From: Chionoecetes opilio
Taxonomy: Eukaryota > Arthropoda > Malacostraca > Decapoda > Majidae
Direction: 5' to 3'
DNA length: 64,000 nt
Assembly: GCA_016584305.1 (NCBI GenBank)
Contig: JACEEZ010022621.1
Location: 62,001-126,000, forward strand
Of the stretch, positions 42,537 to 51,276 are shown one piece after another (position 1 is the first letter of the stretch; the number at the start of each line of letters is the position of its first letter). Both the position numbers and the translations under genes were made by a program. A model generated the notes under the pieces. That model made no database searches and was not told the origin of the DNA. It saw nothing but the letters and a program-made list of their open reading frames with translations.

Positions 42537-43336
42537 TGATAACTAGCTAAAATCATTGAAAACAATACATTTTATGGGTTTATAGCATTATGATAAGTAA
42601 AACTACTTGTATATATACAATAACGCTACAGTTTACAAGAAACTATGAAAAACGCTTGCAATATACCGTTATATCACAATAAATAACCTCTTACTCTTCT
42701 ATTTAATAGCTTAAAGTTATGTAAGCTACTTATAGGTGCAAATTATTCTAAAAAATGGATTTTATACTTCAATTTGTAGGAAAACAGCTATATATCACTG
42801 ATAACAGCTAAAATCATTGAACACACTACATTTTATGGGTTTATAGCAATATAATAAGTAAAACTATTTGTATATATACAATAACGCTACAGTTTAGATA
42901 AACTATGAAAAACGCTTGCAATATACCGTTATATCACATTAAATAATCTCTTACTCTTCTATTTAATAGCTTAATGTAATGTAATCTACTTATAGTTGCA
43001 AATTATTCTAAAAAGAGGATTTTATACTTCAATTTGTAGGAAAACAGCTGTATATCACCGATAAATAGCTAATATCATTGAAATCACTACATTTTATGGG
43101 TTTATAGCAATATAATAAGTAAAACTACTTGTATATATACAATAACGCTACATTTTAGAAGAAACTATGAAAAACGCATGCAATATACCGTTATATCACA
43201 ATAAAAAACCTTACTTTTTCAAATTTATTAGTTTAATGTAATGTAAGTCTTATGGGTTTAAAATTATTCAAAAAAAGTTTTGTATACTTCAATTTGGGGA
43301 AACAGAAAATATAATCCGATACCTACTAAAATCTTT
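42537..43336 (+). repeat. A-monomer run, 3 units
   Basis: Three A units. Clean until about 43200, then the last unit degrades abruptly into a form rich in A and T runs. Confidence 0.9.
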
Positions 43337-43938
43337 AAAAGAACACTTTTTTGGGTATAAAGCATTATCATAAGGAAAATTCCTTCTTTTAAATTTGAAT
43401 AACACTAAAAATTAAAAAGAAACTTGAAAAACCGTAAAATAAAAAATTGTATCACAATATAGTCTCAACTCCTATTATAACTTAAAGTAGTTAAAAATAG
43501 CAATTTCTAACGAAAACAACTAAATTTCCCACATTTTGAATTTCTTTTAAAAAAAAGGGGCTGAAAAATGTAAATTTTTTGCTTTTTTTAGACTTAAAAA
43601 ATACATTAAAACACTTGTAAAACGTTTTTTATTAAGAAAAAATTTTGTACATAAATTACATAAAAAAACAAAATTTTAAGCTCATAATATTGAAAATATA
43701 GTTTGTAAAAGTGCTGAATATGTCAAATTTCAAATTTTTTTAGGCCTTAAAAAATACTTTTAAAAATATTTGGGGAAAAAATTTGTTTTTAAGATTAAAA
43801 TTGAATCAAATTTTATAAAAAATACATATTTTTAGCTATTAATTTTGTAAAATATAGTTGTAGCAAATAAAAAAGCTAAAAATTTTTCTACAGAATAAAG
43901 AAATTACTTCAATTTGTAGAAAAAAAATTTCTTTTTAC
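43337..43938 (+). repeat. B unit 23 (2C, degraded)
   Basis: Two C subrepeats are recognisable, near 43558 and 43710. Errors here are mainly bases replaced by neighbouring A or T, unlike the indels elsewhere. Confidence 0.82.
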
Positions 43939-45218
43939 TGATAACTAGCTGAAAAATTGAAAACACTCATTTTATGGGTTTTAGCAATATGAAAGTAAAA
44001 ATATTTTTATATAACAATAAAGCTACAGTTAAAGAAACTATAAAACGCTTGCAATATACGTATTAGCAATAAATAGCCTCTTACCTTCTATTTTAAAATT
44101 ATTAATGTAAGCTACTATAGGTGCAAATTATTTTAAAAAAAGGATTTATACCAATTTGTAAAGGGAAAAAAGCTATATATCAATGATAACTAGCTAAAAT
44201 CATTTAAAAAAAAATACATTTTATGGGTTATGCAATAATGTAAAACACTTGTAATATACAATAACGCTAAAGTTTTGGGAAACTATGAAACGTGCATTTT
44301 GCCCTTATTCACAATAAAAAAAACCCTTTTCCCTTCTTTAATAGCTTAAAAATGTAAGCTACTTTAGGTGCAAATTTTTCAAAAAAAGGATTTTTTATTT
44401 TTAATTTGTAGGAAAACATTATATATCACCGATAGAAGTAATTCATTGAAAAAAATACTTATATGGGTTTATAGCAAATGTTTAATAAAAATACTTGTTA
44501 TATATACAAAACGTACAGTTACAAGAAATTATGAAAATGCTTGCAATATACCCTTAATCATAATAAAAACCTCTTATCTTCTATTTAATAGCTTAAGTAA
44601 TTTAAGCTCTTATAGGGGCAAAATTTTTTAAAAAAAAGGGTTTTTTAAATTCAAAATTTTTGGGAAAACAGCTATAACACTGATAATAGCTAAATCATTG
44701 AAAAAAATACATTTTTTTGGGTTTATAGCAATATAAAAGTAAAACTACTTGTATATAACAATAACGCTACAGTTTACAAGAAAATATGAAAAACGCTTTA
44801 ATATACGTTATATCCAATAAATAAACTCTTATCTTCTATTATAGCTTAATGTAATGTAAGTACTTTTAGGTGCAAATTATTCTAAAAAAAAGGGGTTTTA
44901 ACTTCAATTTGTAGGAAAAAACTATATATCACCCATAAATAGCTATATAATTTAAAACACTAATTTATGGGTTTTTTAGCAATTAAAAATAAAACTACTT
45001 GTATATATACAAATTTCGCTACATTTTTGAAGAAAAATATGAAAAAAAAAAGCTTGCAATATACCCTTATATACAATAAAGAAAACCCTTCTTTTTCTAT
45101 TTATTAGCTTTAAGTAATGTAAGGTACTTATAGGTGTAAATTTTTTCTAAAAAAAGGGATGTATACTTTAATTTGTAGGCAAACAGTTTTAAAATACCGA
45201 TAATAGCTAAAAAACATT
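43939..45218 (+). repeat. A-monomer run, 5 units (degraded)
   Basis: Five degraded A units ending in a beta linker (TAGGTGTAAATT, TAGGCAAACAG). The 87-codon frame at 44368-44631 arises from the degraded repeat and is not a gene. Confidence 0.85.
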
Positions 45219-45356
45219 GAAAAGAACAATTTGAGGGTATAAAGCATTTTCATAAGGTAAATTCCTTTATTTAAAGAAATAACATCAATTAACAAAAAAT
45301 ATCAAAAAAACGTGTAATATACAATTGTATCACAATATAGTCTCAAACTCCTATTA
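45219..45356 (+). repeat. B unit 24, left part (split by the transposon)
   Basis: The first 138 bp of a B unit, up to ACTCCTATTA. The rest resumes at 47859. Other copies read CCTATTATAAGCTTAC across the site, so the empty target is known exactly. Confidence 0.93.
45354..45356 (+). repeat. Target site duplication, left (TTA)
   Basis: TTA precedes the element and is repeated at 47856-47858. Removing one copy and the element restores CCTATTATAAGC, the sequence of other B units. Confidence 0.9.
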
Positions 45357-45560
45357 CACTGGACAACAACATGTTTGCTACTGGAGATGTGTAAAGCGAT
45401 TTAGACTAATTTAGGTACGCTGATTTCAAAAATCATAACCGTTTTGCTGTATCACGTCAGGATTTTGAGTTACAGAAATACTCCCATTGCCTAGAAGTCA
45501 GGATTTCAATGAAATTTACAAAAATTCATTTATTCATTTATTTCATCATGAATGCTTCAA
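45357..45560 (+). repeat. Left terminal inverted repeat
   Basis: Matches the reverse complement of 47643-47855: a 13-bp identical tip, then a divergent patch (CATGTTTGC here, 18 bases of other AT-rich sequence in the partner), then about 185 bp with three mismatches starting at TACTGGAGATGTG. Confidence 0.93.
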
Positions 45561-45587
45561 TTCCATATGTCTTTAACTTGCCTATTT

Positions 45588-45878
45588 CGTAAGAGGTGGT
45601 AGGCTGCAGACTGCACTCTGAAGGTCGCTGTCTGTAGCTAGATTAATATAGCGTATTGATTGCGGGGTGATGTGGTTGGTTGCACGTGGTCTAGTTTGTG
45701 GCCTTGTGAGCCGTTGGCTGCGCGCAGAACAAAGTCACGCGCTCTTGAGAAACGACTTTCTTTAACACAAACTAGACCACGCGCAACCAACCACATCACG
45801 CCGCAATCAATACGCTATACAAATCTAGCTACAGACAGCGACCTTTAGAGTGCAGTCTGCAGCCTACCACCTCTTACG
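45588..45878. repeat. Long internal inverted repeat (hairpin), possibly a nested MITE
   Basis: Arms 45588-45700 (CGTAAGAGGTGGTAGGC...) and 45766-45878 (...GCCTACCACCTCTTACG) are 113 bp each and near-perfect reverse complements around a 65-bp loop. If the ends are read as AGAGGTGG...CCACCTCT, each is flanked by TA, as for a Tc1/mariner-type MITE, though the palindromic dinucleotide makes that weak. It lies between the left TIR and the transposase. A GTAAGA at 45589 could be a splice donor, which with the acceptor at 45934 would place the whole hairpin in an intron. Confidence 0.85.
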
Positions 45879-45912
45879 TAACTACGATATAACGTACTTA
45901 TATAACTACTAA

Positions 45913-45934
45913 TTTTGTTTCTTTCTTTCTTTCA
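45913..45934 (+). promoter_or_regulatory. Possible splice acceptor upstream of the transposase
   Basis: A pyrimidine tract (TTTTGTTTCTTTC and so on) ending in CAG at 45934, followed by TTAAACATGAG. A consensus-like donor GTAAGA occurs at 45589. Splicing is inferred from these two motifs only. Confidence 0.45.
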
Positions 45935-45949
45935 GTTAAACATGAGTAG

Positions 45950-47605
45950 ACGTTCCTGTACCATCATCCAGACAACTTCTGTTATGTCTGTGGTCGGTAT
46001 ACCAAAAAAGATCAACAGCGAAGTGTATCTACGGCAGTGAAAATGAAGGCCGCCTACTTTCACTACTTCGGGTGTAAGGTGGGGGACCAAGGAAAGAGCT
46101 GGGCACCACACATCTGCTGCACAAGCTGCCACTCAGCCTTGACTCAGTGGTTGGTGGGCAAGCGCGCGAGCATTCCATTTGCGGTGCCCATGATATGGCG
46201 TGAGCCGCAGAATCATCATGATGATTGTTATTTCTGCTGCACAAGCATCGCCGGCTTCAACAGGAAGAATAAAGTCCACATCAAGTACGCTGACTGCGTC
46301 TCTGCTCGTAAACCTGTGCCTCATGATGACGGGAACCCCGTTCCAACATGTCCAGCTGATCAGAACATAACTGTAAGCAGTGGCGAAGAGGATGGTGATG
46401 AACCTTTTGAACCCGACACTCAAGAACAAGAACCACACCTTCTGAACCAGGGAGAGTTAAATGATCTTGTAAGAGATCTCTCGCTGTCAAAGGCGAAGGC
46501 AGAGCTGCTTGGATCAAGGCTGCAGCAGTGGAATCTACTTGAACCTAACACCAAGATATCCTTGTTCAGAGCACGTCACAGCGACATGGCTCAGTTCTTT
46601 GAGATGGAAGACACGATGACATTCTGCAGTGACATCAACGGTCAGTTGAAAGAACTTGGGTGTGATCACGATCCTGCAGACTGGCGCCTCTTCATCGACT
46701 CGGGGAAGAACAGCTTGAAGGCTGTTTTGCTCCACAATGGCAACAAGAAACCATCAGTCCCACTGGCTCACGCGTTCGGCATGAAAGAGACCTATGAGAC
46801 TATGCGGCAGCTGCTTGATTCCATCAAGTACAATGACTTCAACTGGCACATCTGCGGAGACTTGAAAGTGGTGGCGCTGTTGTTAGGGCTGCAGTCAGGC
46901 TACACGAAATACATGTGCTTCCTTTGTCTCTGGGATAGCAGAGACGACAAGAATCACTGGACGAAGAATGATTGGAAAGAGCGGACGGAGCATGTACCTG
47001 GTCGATACAACGTGAAGCATGTCGCCCTTGTCGACCCAGCCAAGATTTTCCTTCCACCACTCCACATAAAGCTCGGCTTGATGAAGAATTTTGTACGGGC
47101 AATGGATCTGAATGGGCGTGGGTTTTTATACCTGAAGGGGAAGTTTGGCAACACCTTGTCGGAGGCTAAGATCAAGGCTGGTGTCTTTGTTGGACCGCAA
47201 ATCCGAGAGGTAATGAAGGACGAAACTTTTCCGACAACTCTAAACCCCAAAGAGCTGGCAGCGTGGAGGAGCTTCAAAGCTGTGACGGACAACTTTTTGG
47301 GGAACGAGCGCGCGGACAACTATGAAGAAATAGTGCAGCAGCTGCTGGAGTCCTTCAGGAAACTTGGCTCCAGGATGTCCCTGAAGATCCATTTCCTACA
47401 CCAGCACCTGAACTTCTTCCCTGACAACTTGGGAGCTGTCTCGGGCGAGCACGGCGAGCGATTCCACCAAGAGATTTCACTCATGGAGACGCGTTACCAA
47501 GGGCGGCACAACCCGAACATGATGGGCGACTTCTGCTGGTTCCTGCATCGTGAAACTGACACAGAGCAGCACAAACGCAAAGCCAAATGCCTAAAGCATT
47601 TTTAA
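45950..47605 (+). CDS. CMC-type DDE transposase, N-terminal start unresolved
   Basis: Catalyses excision and integration of the surrounding element in the nucleus. The frame is open from 45950, just after an in-frame TAG, to TAA at 47603-47605 (551 codons). Residues below are counted from the GTG codon at 46037. N-terminal zinc-binding module: CYVC at 45980-45991 (ahead of residue 1), C28xxC31, C64xxC67. An acidic, probably disordered linker covers about 110-135. Candidate catalytic residues are D221 (FIDSG), D275 (CGDLKV) and E471 or E474 (EHGER). C294xxC297 and H452xxxxH457 would hold a zinc. D275 lies 19 and 22 residues before the two cysteines. An ATG at 45942 is out of frame by one base, so the true start needs a one-base correction, a deletion in this copy, or a spliced upstream exon. 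The C-terminal end is basic (HKRKAKCLK) and looks complete. Superfamily call from motifs and recall, not a search. Confidence 0.85.
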   Translation, partial: TFLYHHPDNFCYVCGRYTKKDQQRSVSTAVKMKAAYFHYFGCKVGDQGKSWAPHICCTSCHSALTQWLVGKRASIPFAVPMIWREPQNHHDDCYFCCTSIAGFNRKNKVHIKYADCVSARKPVPHDDGNPVPTCPADQNITVSSGEEDGDEPFEPDTQEQEPHLLNQGELNDLVRDLSLSKAKAELLGSRLQQWNLLEPNTKISLFRARHSDMAQFFEMEDTMTFCSDINGQLKELGCDHDPADWRLFIDSGKNSLKAVLLHNGNKKPSVPLAHAFGMKETYETMRQLLDSIKYNDFNWHICGDLKVVALLLGLQSGYTKYMCFLCLWDSRDDKNHWTKNDWKERTEHVPGRYNVKHVALVDPAKIFLPPLHIKLGLMKNFVRAMDLNGRGFLYLKGKFGNTLSEAKIKAGVFVGPQIREVMKDETFPTTLNPKELAAWRSFKAVTDNFLGNERADNYEEIVQQLLESFRKLGSRMSLKIHFLHQHLNFFPDNLGAVSGEHGERFHQEISLMETRYQGRHNPNMMGDFCWFLHRETDTEQHKRKAKCLKHF

Positions 47606-47642
47606 TTACATTCTAGTAGAGTTTTTCTGTAATTTCTATAAT

Positions 47643-47855
47643 TTGAAGCATTCATGATGAAATAAATGAATAAATTAATTTTTGTAAATTTCATTGAAAT
47701 CCTGACTTCTAGGCAATGGGAGTATTTCTGTAACTCAAAATCCTGACGTGATACAGCAAAACGGTTATGATTTTTGAAATCAGCGTACCCAAATTAGTCT
47801 AAATCACTTTACACATCTCCAGTAATAAATTTTTTTTGAAATTTGTTGTCCAGTG
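47643..47855 (-). repeat. Right terminal inverted repeat
   Basis: Inverted partner of 45357-45560, nine bases longer because of the subterminal patch rich in A and T next to the 13-bp tip. Confidence 0.93.
47661..47666 (+). terminator. Candidate polyadenylation signal AATAAA
   Basis: AATAAA lies 55 bases past the transposase stop codon and inside the right TIR, as expected for a compact element that ends its own transcript. Confidence 0.55.
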
Positions 47856-48319
47856 TTATAAGCTTACAGTAGTTTAAAATAGCAATTTCTAACGAAAGCA
47901 ACTATAATACCACATTTTGAATTTCTGTATCAAAAAAAGGGCTGAATAATGTCAATTTTCGACCTTTTTTAGCCCTTCAAAAATACATTAAAACACTTGA
48001 AAAAACGTTGTTTCTAAGATTAAAATTGATACATAATTTTCATTAAAAATACATATTTTAAGCTCATAATATTGTAAAATATAGTTGTGTAAAAGTGCTG
48101 CATAATGTCAAATTTCGACATTTTTTAGGCTTTCAAAAATACATTAAAATACTTGGAAAAACGTTGTTTTTAAGATTAAAATTGATATCTAAATTGAATG
48201 AAAAATACATATTTTTAGCTATTAATTTTGTAAAATATAGTTGTAGCAAATATAAAAAGCTATTTAGCTACAGATATAAAGAAATATACTTCAATTTGTA
48301 GAAAAAAATTACTTTTCAC
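47856..48319 (+). repeat. B unit 24, right part (2C) with right TTA duplication
   Basis: Begins with the duplicated TTA (47856-47858), then continues the B unit from TAAGCTTACAG. C subrepeats at 47939 and 48095. Together with 45219-45356 it makes one 2C unit of normal length, so the insertion deleted nothing. Confidence 0.95.
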
Positions 48320-49326
48320 TGATAACTAGCTGAAATCATTGAAAACACTACATTTTATGGGTTTATAGCAATATGATAAGTAAAACTATTTGTATATATA
48401 CAATAACGCTACAGTTTACAAGAAACTGTGAAAAACGCTTGCAATATACCGTTATATAGCAATAAATAGCCTCTTACTCTTCTATTTAATAGCTTAATGT
48501 AATGTAAGCTACTTATAGGTGCAAATTATTCTAAAAAGAGGATTTTATACTTCAATTTGTAGGAAAACAGCTATATATCACTGATAACTAGCTAAAATCA
48601 TTGAAAACACTACATTTTATGGGTTTTTAGCAATATAATAAGTAAAACTACTTGTATATATACAATAACGCTACAGTTTAGAAGAAACTATGAAAAACGC
48701 TTGCATTATACCGTTATATCACAATAAATAACCTCTTACTCTTCTATTTAATAGCTTAATGTAATGTAAGCTACTTATAGGTGCAAATTATTCTAAAAAG
48801 AGGATTTTATACTTCAAATGTAGGAAAACAGTTATATATCACCGATAGATAGCTAATATCATTGAAAACAATACATTATATGGGTTTATAGCAATATGTT
48901 AAGTAAAACTACTTGTATATATACAATCACGCTACGTTTACAAGAAACTTGAAAAACGCTTCAATATACATTATATCAAAATAAATACCCTTTATTTCCN
49001 AAATTGAGCTGTTTATATATATTTGTAGGAAAACAGCCATATATCACTGATAACTAGCTAAATCATTGAAAACACTACATTTAGGTTTATAGCAATATTA
49101 TAAGTAAAACTACTTGTATTTTGAACAATAACGCTACAGTTTACAAGAAACTATGAAAAACGCTTGCAATATACCGTTTTATCACAATAAATACCCTCTT
49201 ACTCTACTATTTATTAGCTTAATTAATGTAAGCTACTTATAGGTCCAAATTATTCTAAAAAAAGGATTGTATACTTCAATTTGTAGGAAAACAACTATAT
49301 ATCACCGATAACTAGCTAAAATCATT
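48320..49326 (+). repeat. A-monomer run, 4 units, one broken at an N
   Basis: Unit starts at 48321, 48583, 48843, 49039 and 49301. The third unit is only about 196 bp, so about 65 bp are missing at the N (49000), where both sides are also distorted. The last unit has gamma features (AGGTCCAAATTATTC, AACAACTATATATC). Confidence 0.9.
49000..49000. other. Single N: probable assembly join
   Basis: One ambiguous base inside an A unit, flanked by low-similarity sequence (TTTATTTCC before, AAATTGAGCTG after) and a shortened repeat period. Confidence 0.8.
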
Positions 49327-50243
49327 GAAAAGAACACATTTTAAGGGTATAAAACATTATCATAAGGTAAATTCCTTCTATTAATGATATAACACTACAA
49401 TTAAGAAGAAACTATGAAAAACACGTATAATATACAATTGTATCACAATATAGAGTCTCAAACTCCTATTATAAGCTTACAGTAGATTAAAATAGCAATT
49501 TCTAACGAAAACAACTATAATTCCACATTTTGAATTTCTCTAACAAAAAAAGGGCTGAAAAATGTCAATTTTCGACATTTTTTAGCCCTTCAAAAATACA
49601 TTAAAACACTTGAAAAAACGTTGTTTCTAAGATTAAAATTGATACATAATTTTCATGAAAAATACACATTTTAAGCTCATAATATTGTAAAGTATAGTTG
49701 TGTAAAAGTGCTGAATAATGTCAAATTTCGACATTTTTTAGGCTTTCAAAAATACATTAAAAACTTGAAAAAACATTGTTTTTAAGATTAAAATTGATAC
49801 CTAAATTTCATGAGAAATACATATTTTTAGCTCATAACATTTTAAAATATAGTATTGTAAAAGTGCTGAATAATGTAAAATTTCGACATTATTTAGCATT
49901 TCAAAAATACATTAAAATTCTTGAAAAAACATTGTTTTTAGGATTGAAATTGATATCTAAATTTCATGAAAAATACATATTTTTAGCTCATAACATTGTA
50001 AAATATAGTTGTGTAAAAGTGCTGAATAATGTCTAATTTCGAAATTTTTTAGCCCTTCAAAAATACATTAAAATACTTGAAAAAACATTGTTTATAAGAT
50101 TAAAATTGATATCTAAATTTCATGAAAAATACATATTTTTAGCTATTAATTTTGTAAAATATAGTTGTAGCAAATATAAAAAGCTATTTAGCTACAGATA
50201 TAAAGAAATATACTTCAATTTGTAGAAAAAAAAAACTCTTCAA
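49327..50243 (+). repeat. B unit 25 (4C, unique in window)
   Basis: 917 bp with C subrepeats at 49552, 49708, 49863 and 50019. It is one 156-bp step longer than 3C units. The fourth copy (GTGCTGAATAATGTC, TAATTTCG) resembles the third C of B units 17 and 22, so the extra copy looks added by unequal exchange. Confidence 0.95.
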
Positions 50244-50526
50244 TGATAACTAGCTAAAATCATTGAAATCACTACATTTTATGGGTTTATAGCATTATGA
50301 TAAGTAAAACTACTTGTATATATACAATAACGCTACAGTTTACAGGAAACTATGAAAAACGCTTGCAATATACCGTTATATCACATTAAATAATCTCTTA
50401 CTCTTCTATTTAATAGCTTAATGTAATGTAATCTACTTATAGGTGCAAATTATTCTAAAAAGAGGATTTTATACTTCAATTTGTAGGAAAACAGCTATAT
50501 ATCACCGATAAATAGCTAATATCATT
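50244..50526 (+). repeat. Single A unit leading into a hybrid
   Basis: One complete ordinary A unit. It lacks alpha, beta and gamma hallmarks, unlike nearly all units that precede a B. Confidence 0.92.
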
Positions 50527-51276
50527 GAAAACACTACATTTTATGGGTTTATAGCAATATAATAAGTAAAACTACTATAACACTACAATTAAAAAGAAAC
50601 TATGAAAAACACGTATAATATACAATTGTATCACAATATAGAGTCTCAAACTCCTATTATAAGCTTACAGAAGTTAAAAATAGCAATTTCTAACGAAAAC
50701 AACTATAATTCCACATTTTGAATTTCTCTATCAAAAATACGGCTGAATAATGTCAATTTTCGACATTTTTTAGCCCTTCAAAAATACATTAAAACACTTG
50801 AAAAAACGTTGTTATTAAGAATAAAATTGATACATAAATTACATGAAAAATACATATTTTAAGCTCATAATATTGTAAAATATAGTTGTGTAAAAGTGCT
50901 GAATAATGTCAAATTTCGACATTTTTTAGGCTTTCAAAAATACATTAAAAAACTTGAAAAAACATTCTTTTTAAGATTAAAATTGATACCTAAATTTCAT
51001 GAAAAATACATATTTTTAGCTCATAACATTGTAAAATATAGTATTGTAAAAGTGCTGAATAATGTAAAATTTCGACATTATTTAGCATTTCAAAAATACA
51101 TTAAAATTCTTGAAAAAACATTGTTTTTAGGATTGAAATTGATATCTAAATTTCATGAGAAATACATATTTTTAGCTATTAATTTTGTAAAATATAGTTG
51201 TAACAAATATAAAAAGCTATTTACCTACAGATATAAAGAAATATAATTCAATTTGTAGAAAAAAATTACTTTTTAC
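50527..51276 (+). repeat. B unit 26 (3C), A/B hybrid
   Basis: Starts as an A unit (GAAAACACTACATTTTATGG...AAACTAC) and switches at about 50575 to B sequence (TATAACACTACAATT). Aligning A and B, the switch is at nearly matching positions and skips about 17 bases of A, so a homologous-register crossover is likely. C subrepeats at 50740, 50896 and 51052. Confidence 0.93.

Larger units (their letters stand above)
1..45356 (+). repeat. Satellite array, left block (A monomers with B units)
   Basis: This continuous tandem array of roughly 262-bp A units is interrupted by B units built around 156-bp C subrepeats. The intact A unit begins at GATAACTAGCTAAAATC, carries a 14-bp palindrome (TTGTATATATACAA) near its first third, and ends in a stretch around CTTCAATTTGTAGGAAAACAG. 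GC content is visibly far below that of the inserted transposon. No open frame in it looks like a gene. Orientation is uniform: every A and B unit I located reads in the same direction. The sub-entries below give each run and each B unit. Confidence 0.97.
45357..47855 (+). mobile_element. Autonomous-looking CACTA-like (CMC) DNA transposon, 2499 bp
   Basis: A cut-and-paste element nested in a satellite B unit. Seen directly: ends CACTGGACAACAA...TTGTTGTCCAGTG, long TIRs of 204 and 213 bp, a 3-bp TTA duplication and one long reading frame on the plus strand. From family knowledge: CACTA/EnSpm elements have CACTA or CACTG ends and 2-3 bp duplications, and the CMC transposases carry DDE residues with CxxC and HxxxxH zinc ligands, as this protein does. 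PIF/Harbinger also duplicates TTA or TAA, but its termini and transposase differ. The TIRs disagree at only about three positions over their inner 185 bp and the frame is nearly intact, so the insertion looks recent. The GC-richer body stands out sharply from the satellite. Confidence 0.85.

Noticed and set aside
45660..45848. A 62-codon plus-strand frame between the left TIR and the transposase
   Set aside because: It lies across the two arms and loop of the long hairpin, has no recognisable motif, and is explained by the GC-richer sequence there.
45932..47319. Minus-strand frames of 66-121 codons and a 65-codon plus frame within the transposase
   Set aside because: All overlap the transposase frame, which has clear zinc-binding and DDE motifs; these are shadows.
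45357..47855. Assignment to PIF/Harbinger because of the TTA duplication
   Set aside because: Termini CACTGG and a transposase with CxxC and HxxxxH ligands fit CMC better. No Myb-like partner gene is present.
45357..47855. Assignment to hAT from the CACTGG/CCAGTG-like ends
   Set aside because: hAT elements make 8-bp duplications; comparison with the empty site shows only TTA is duplicated.
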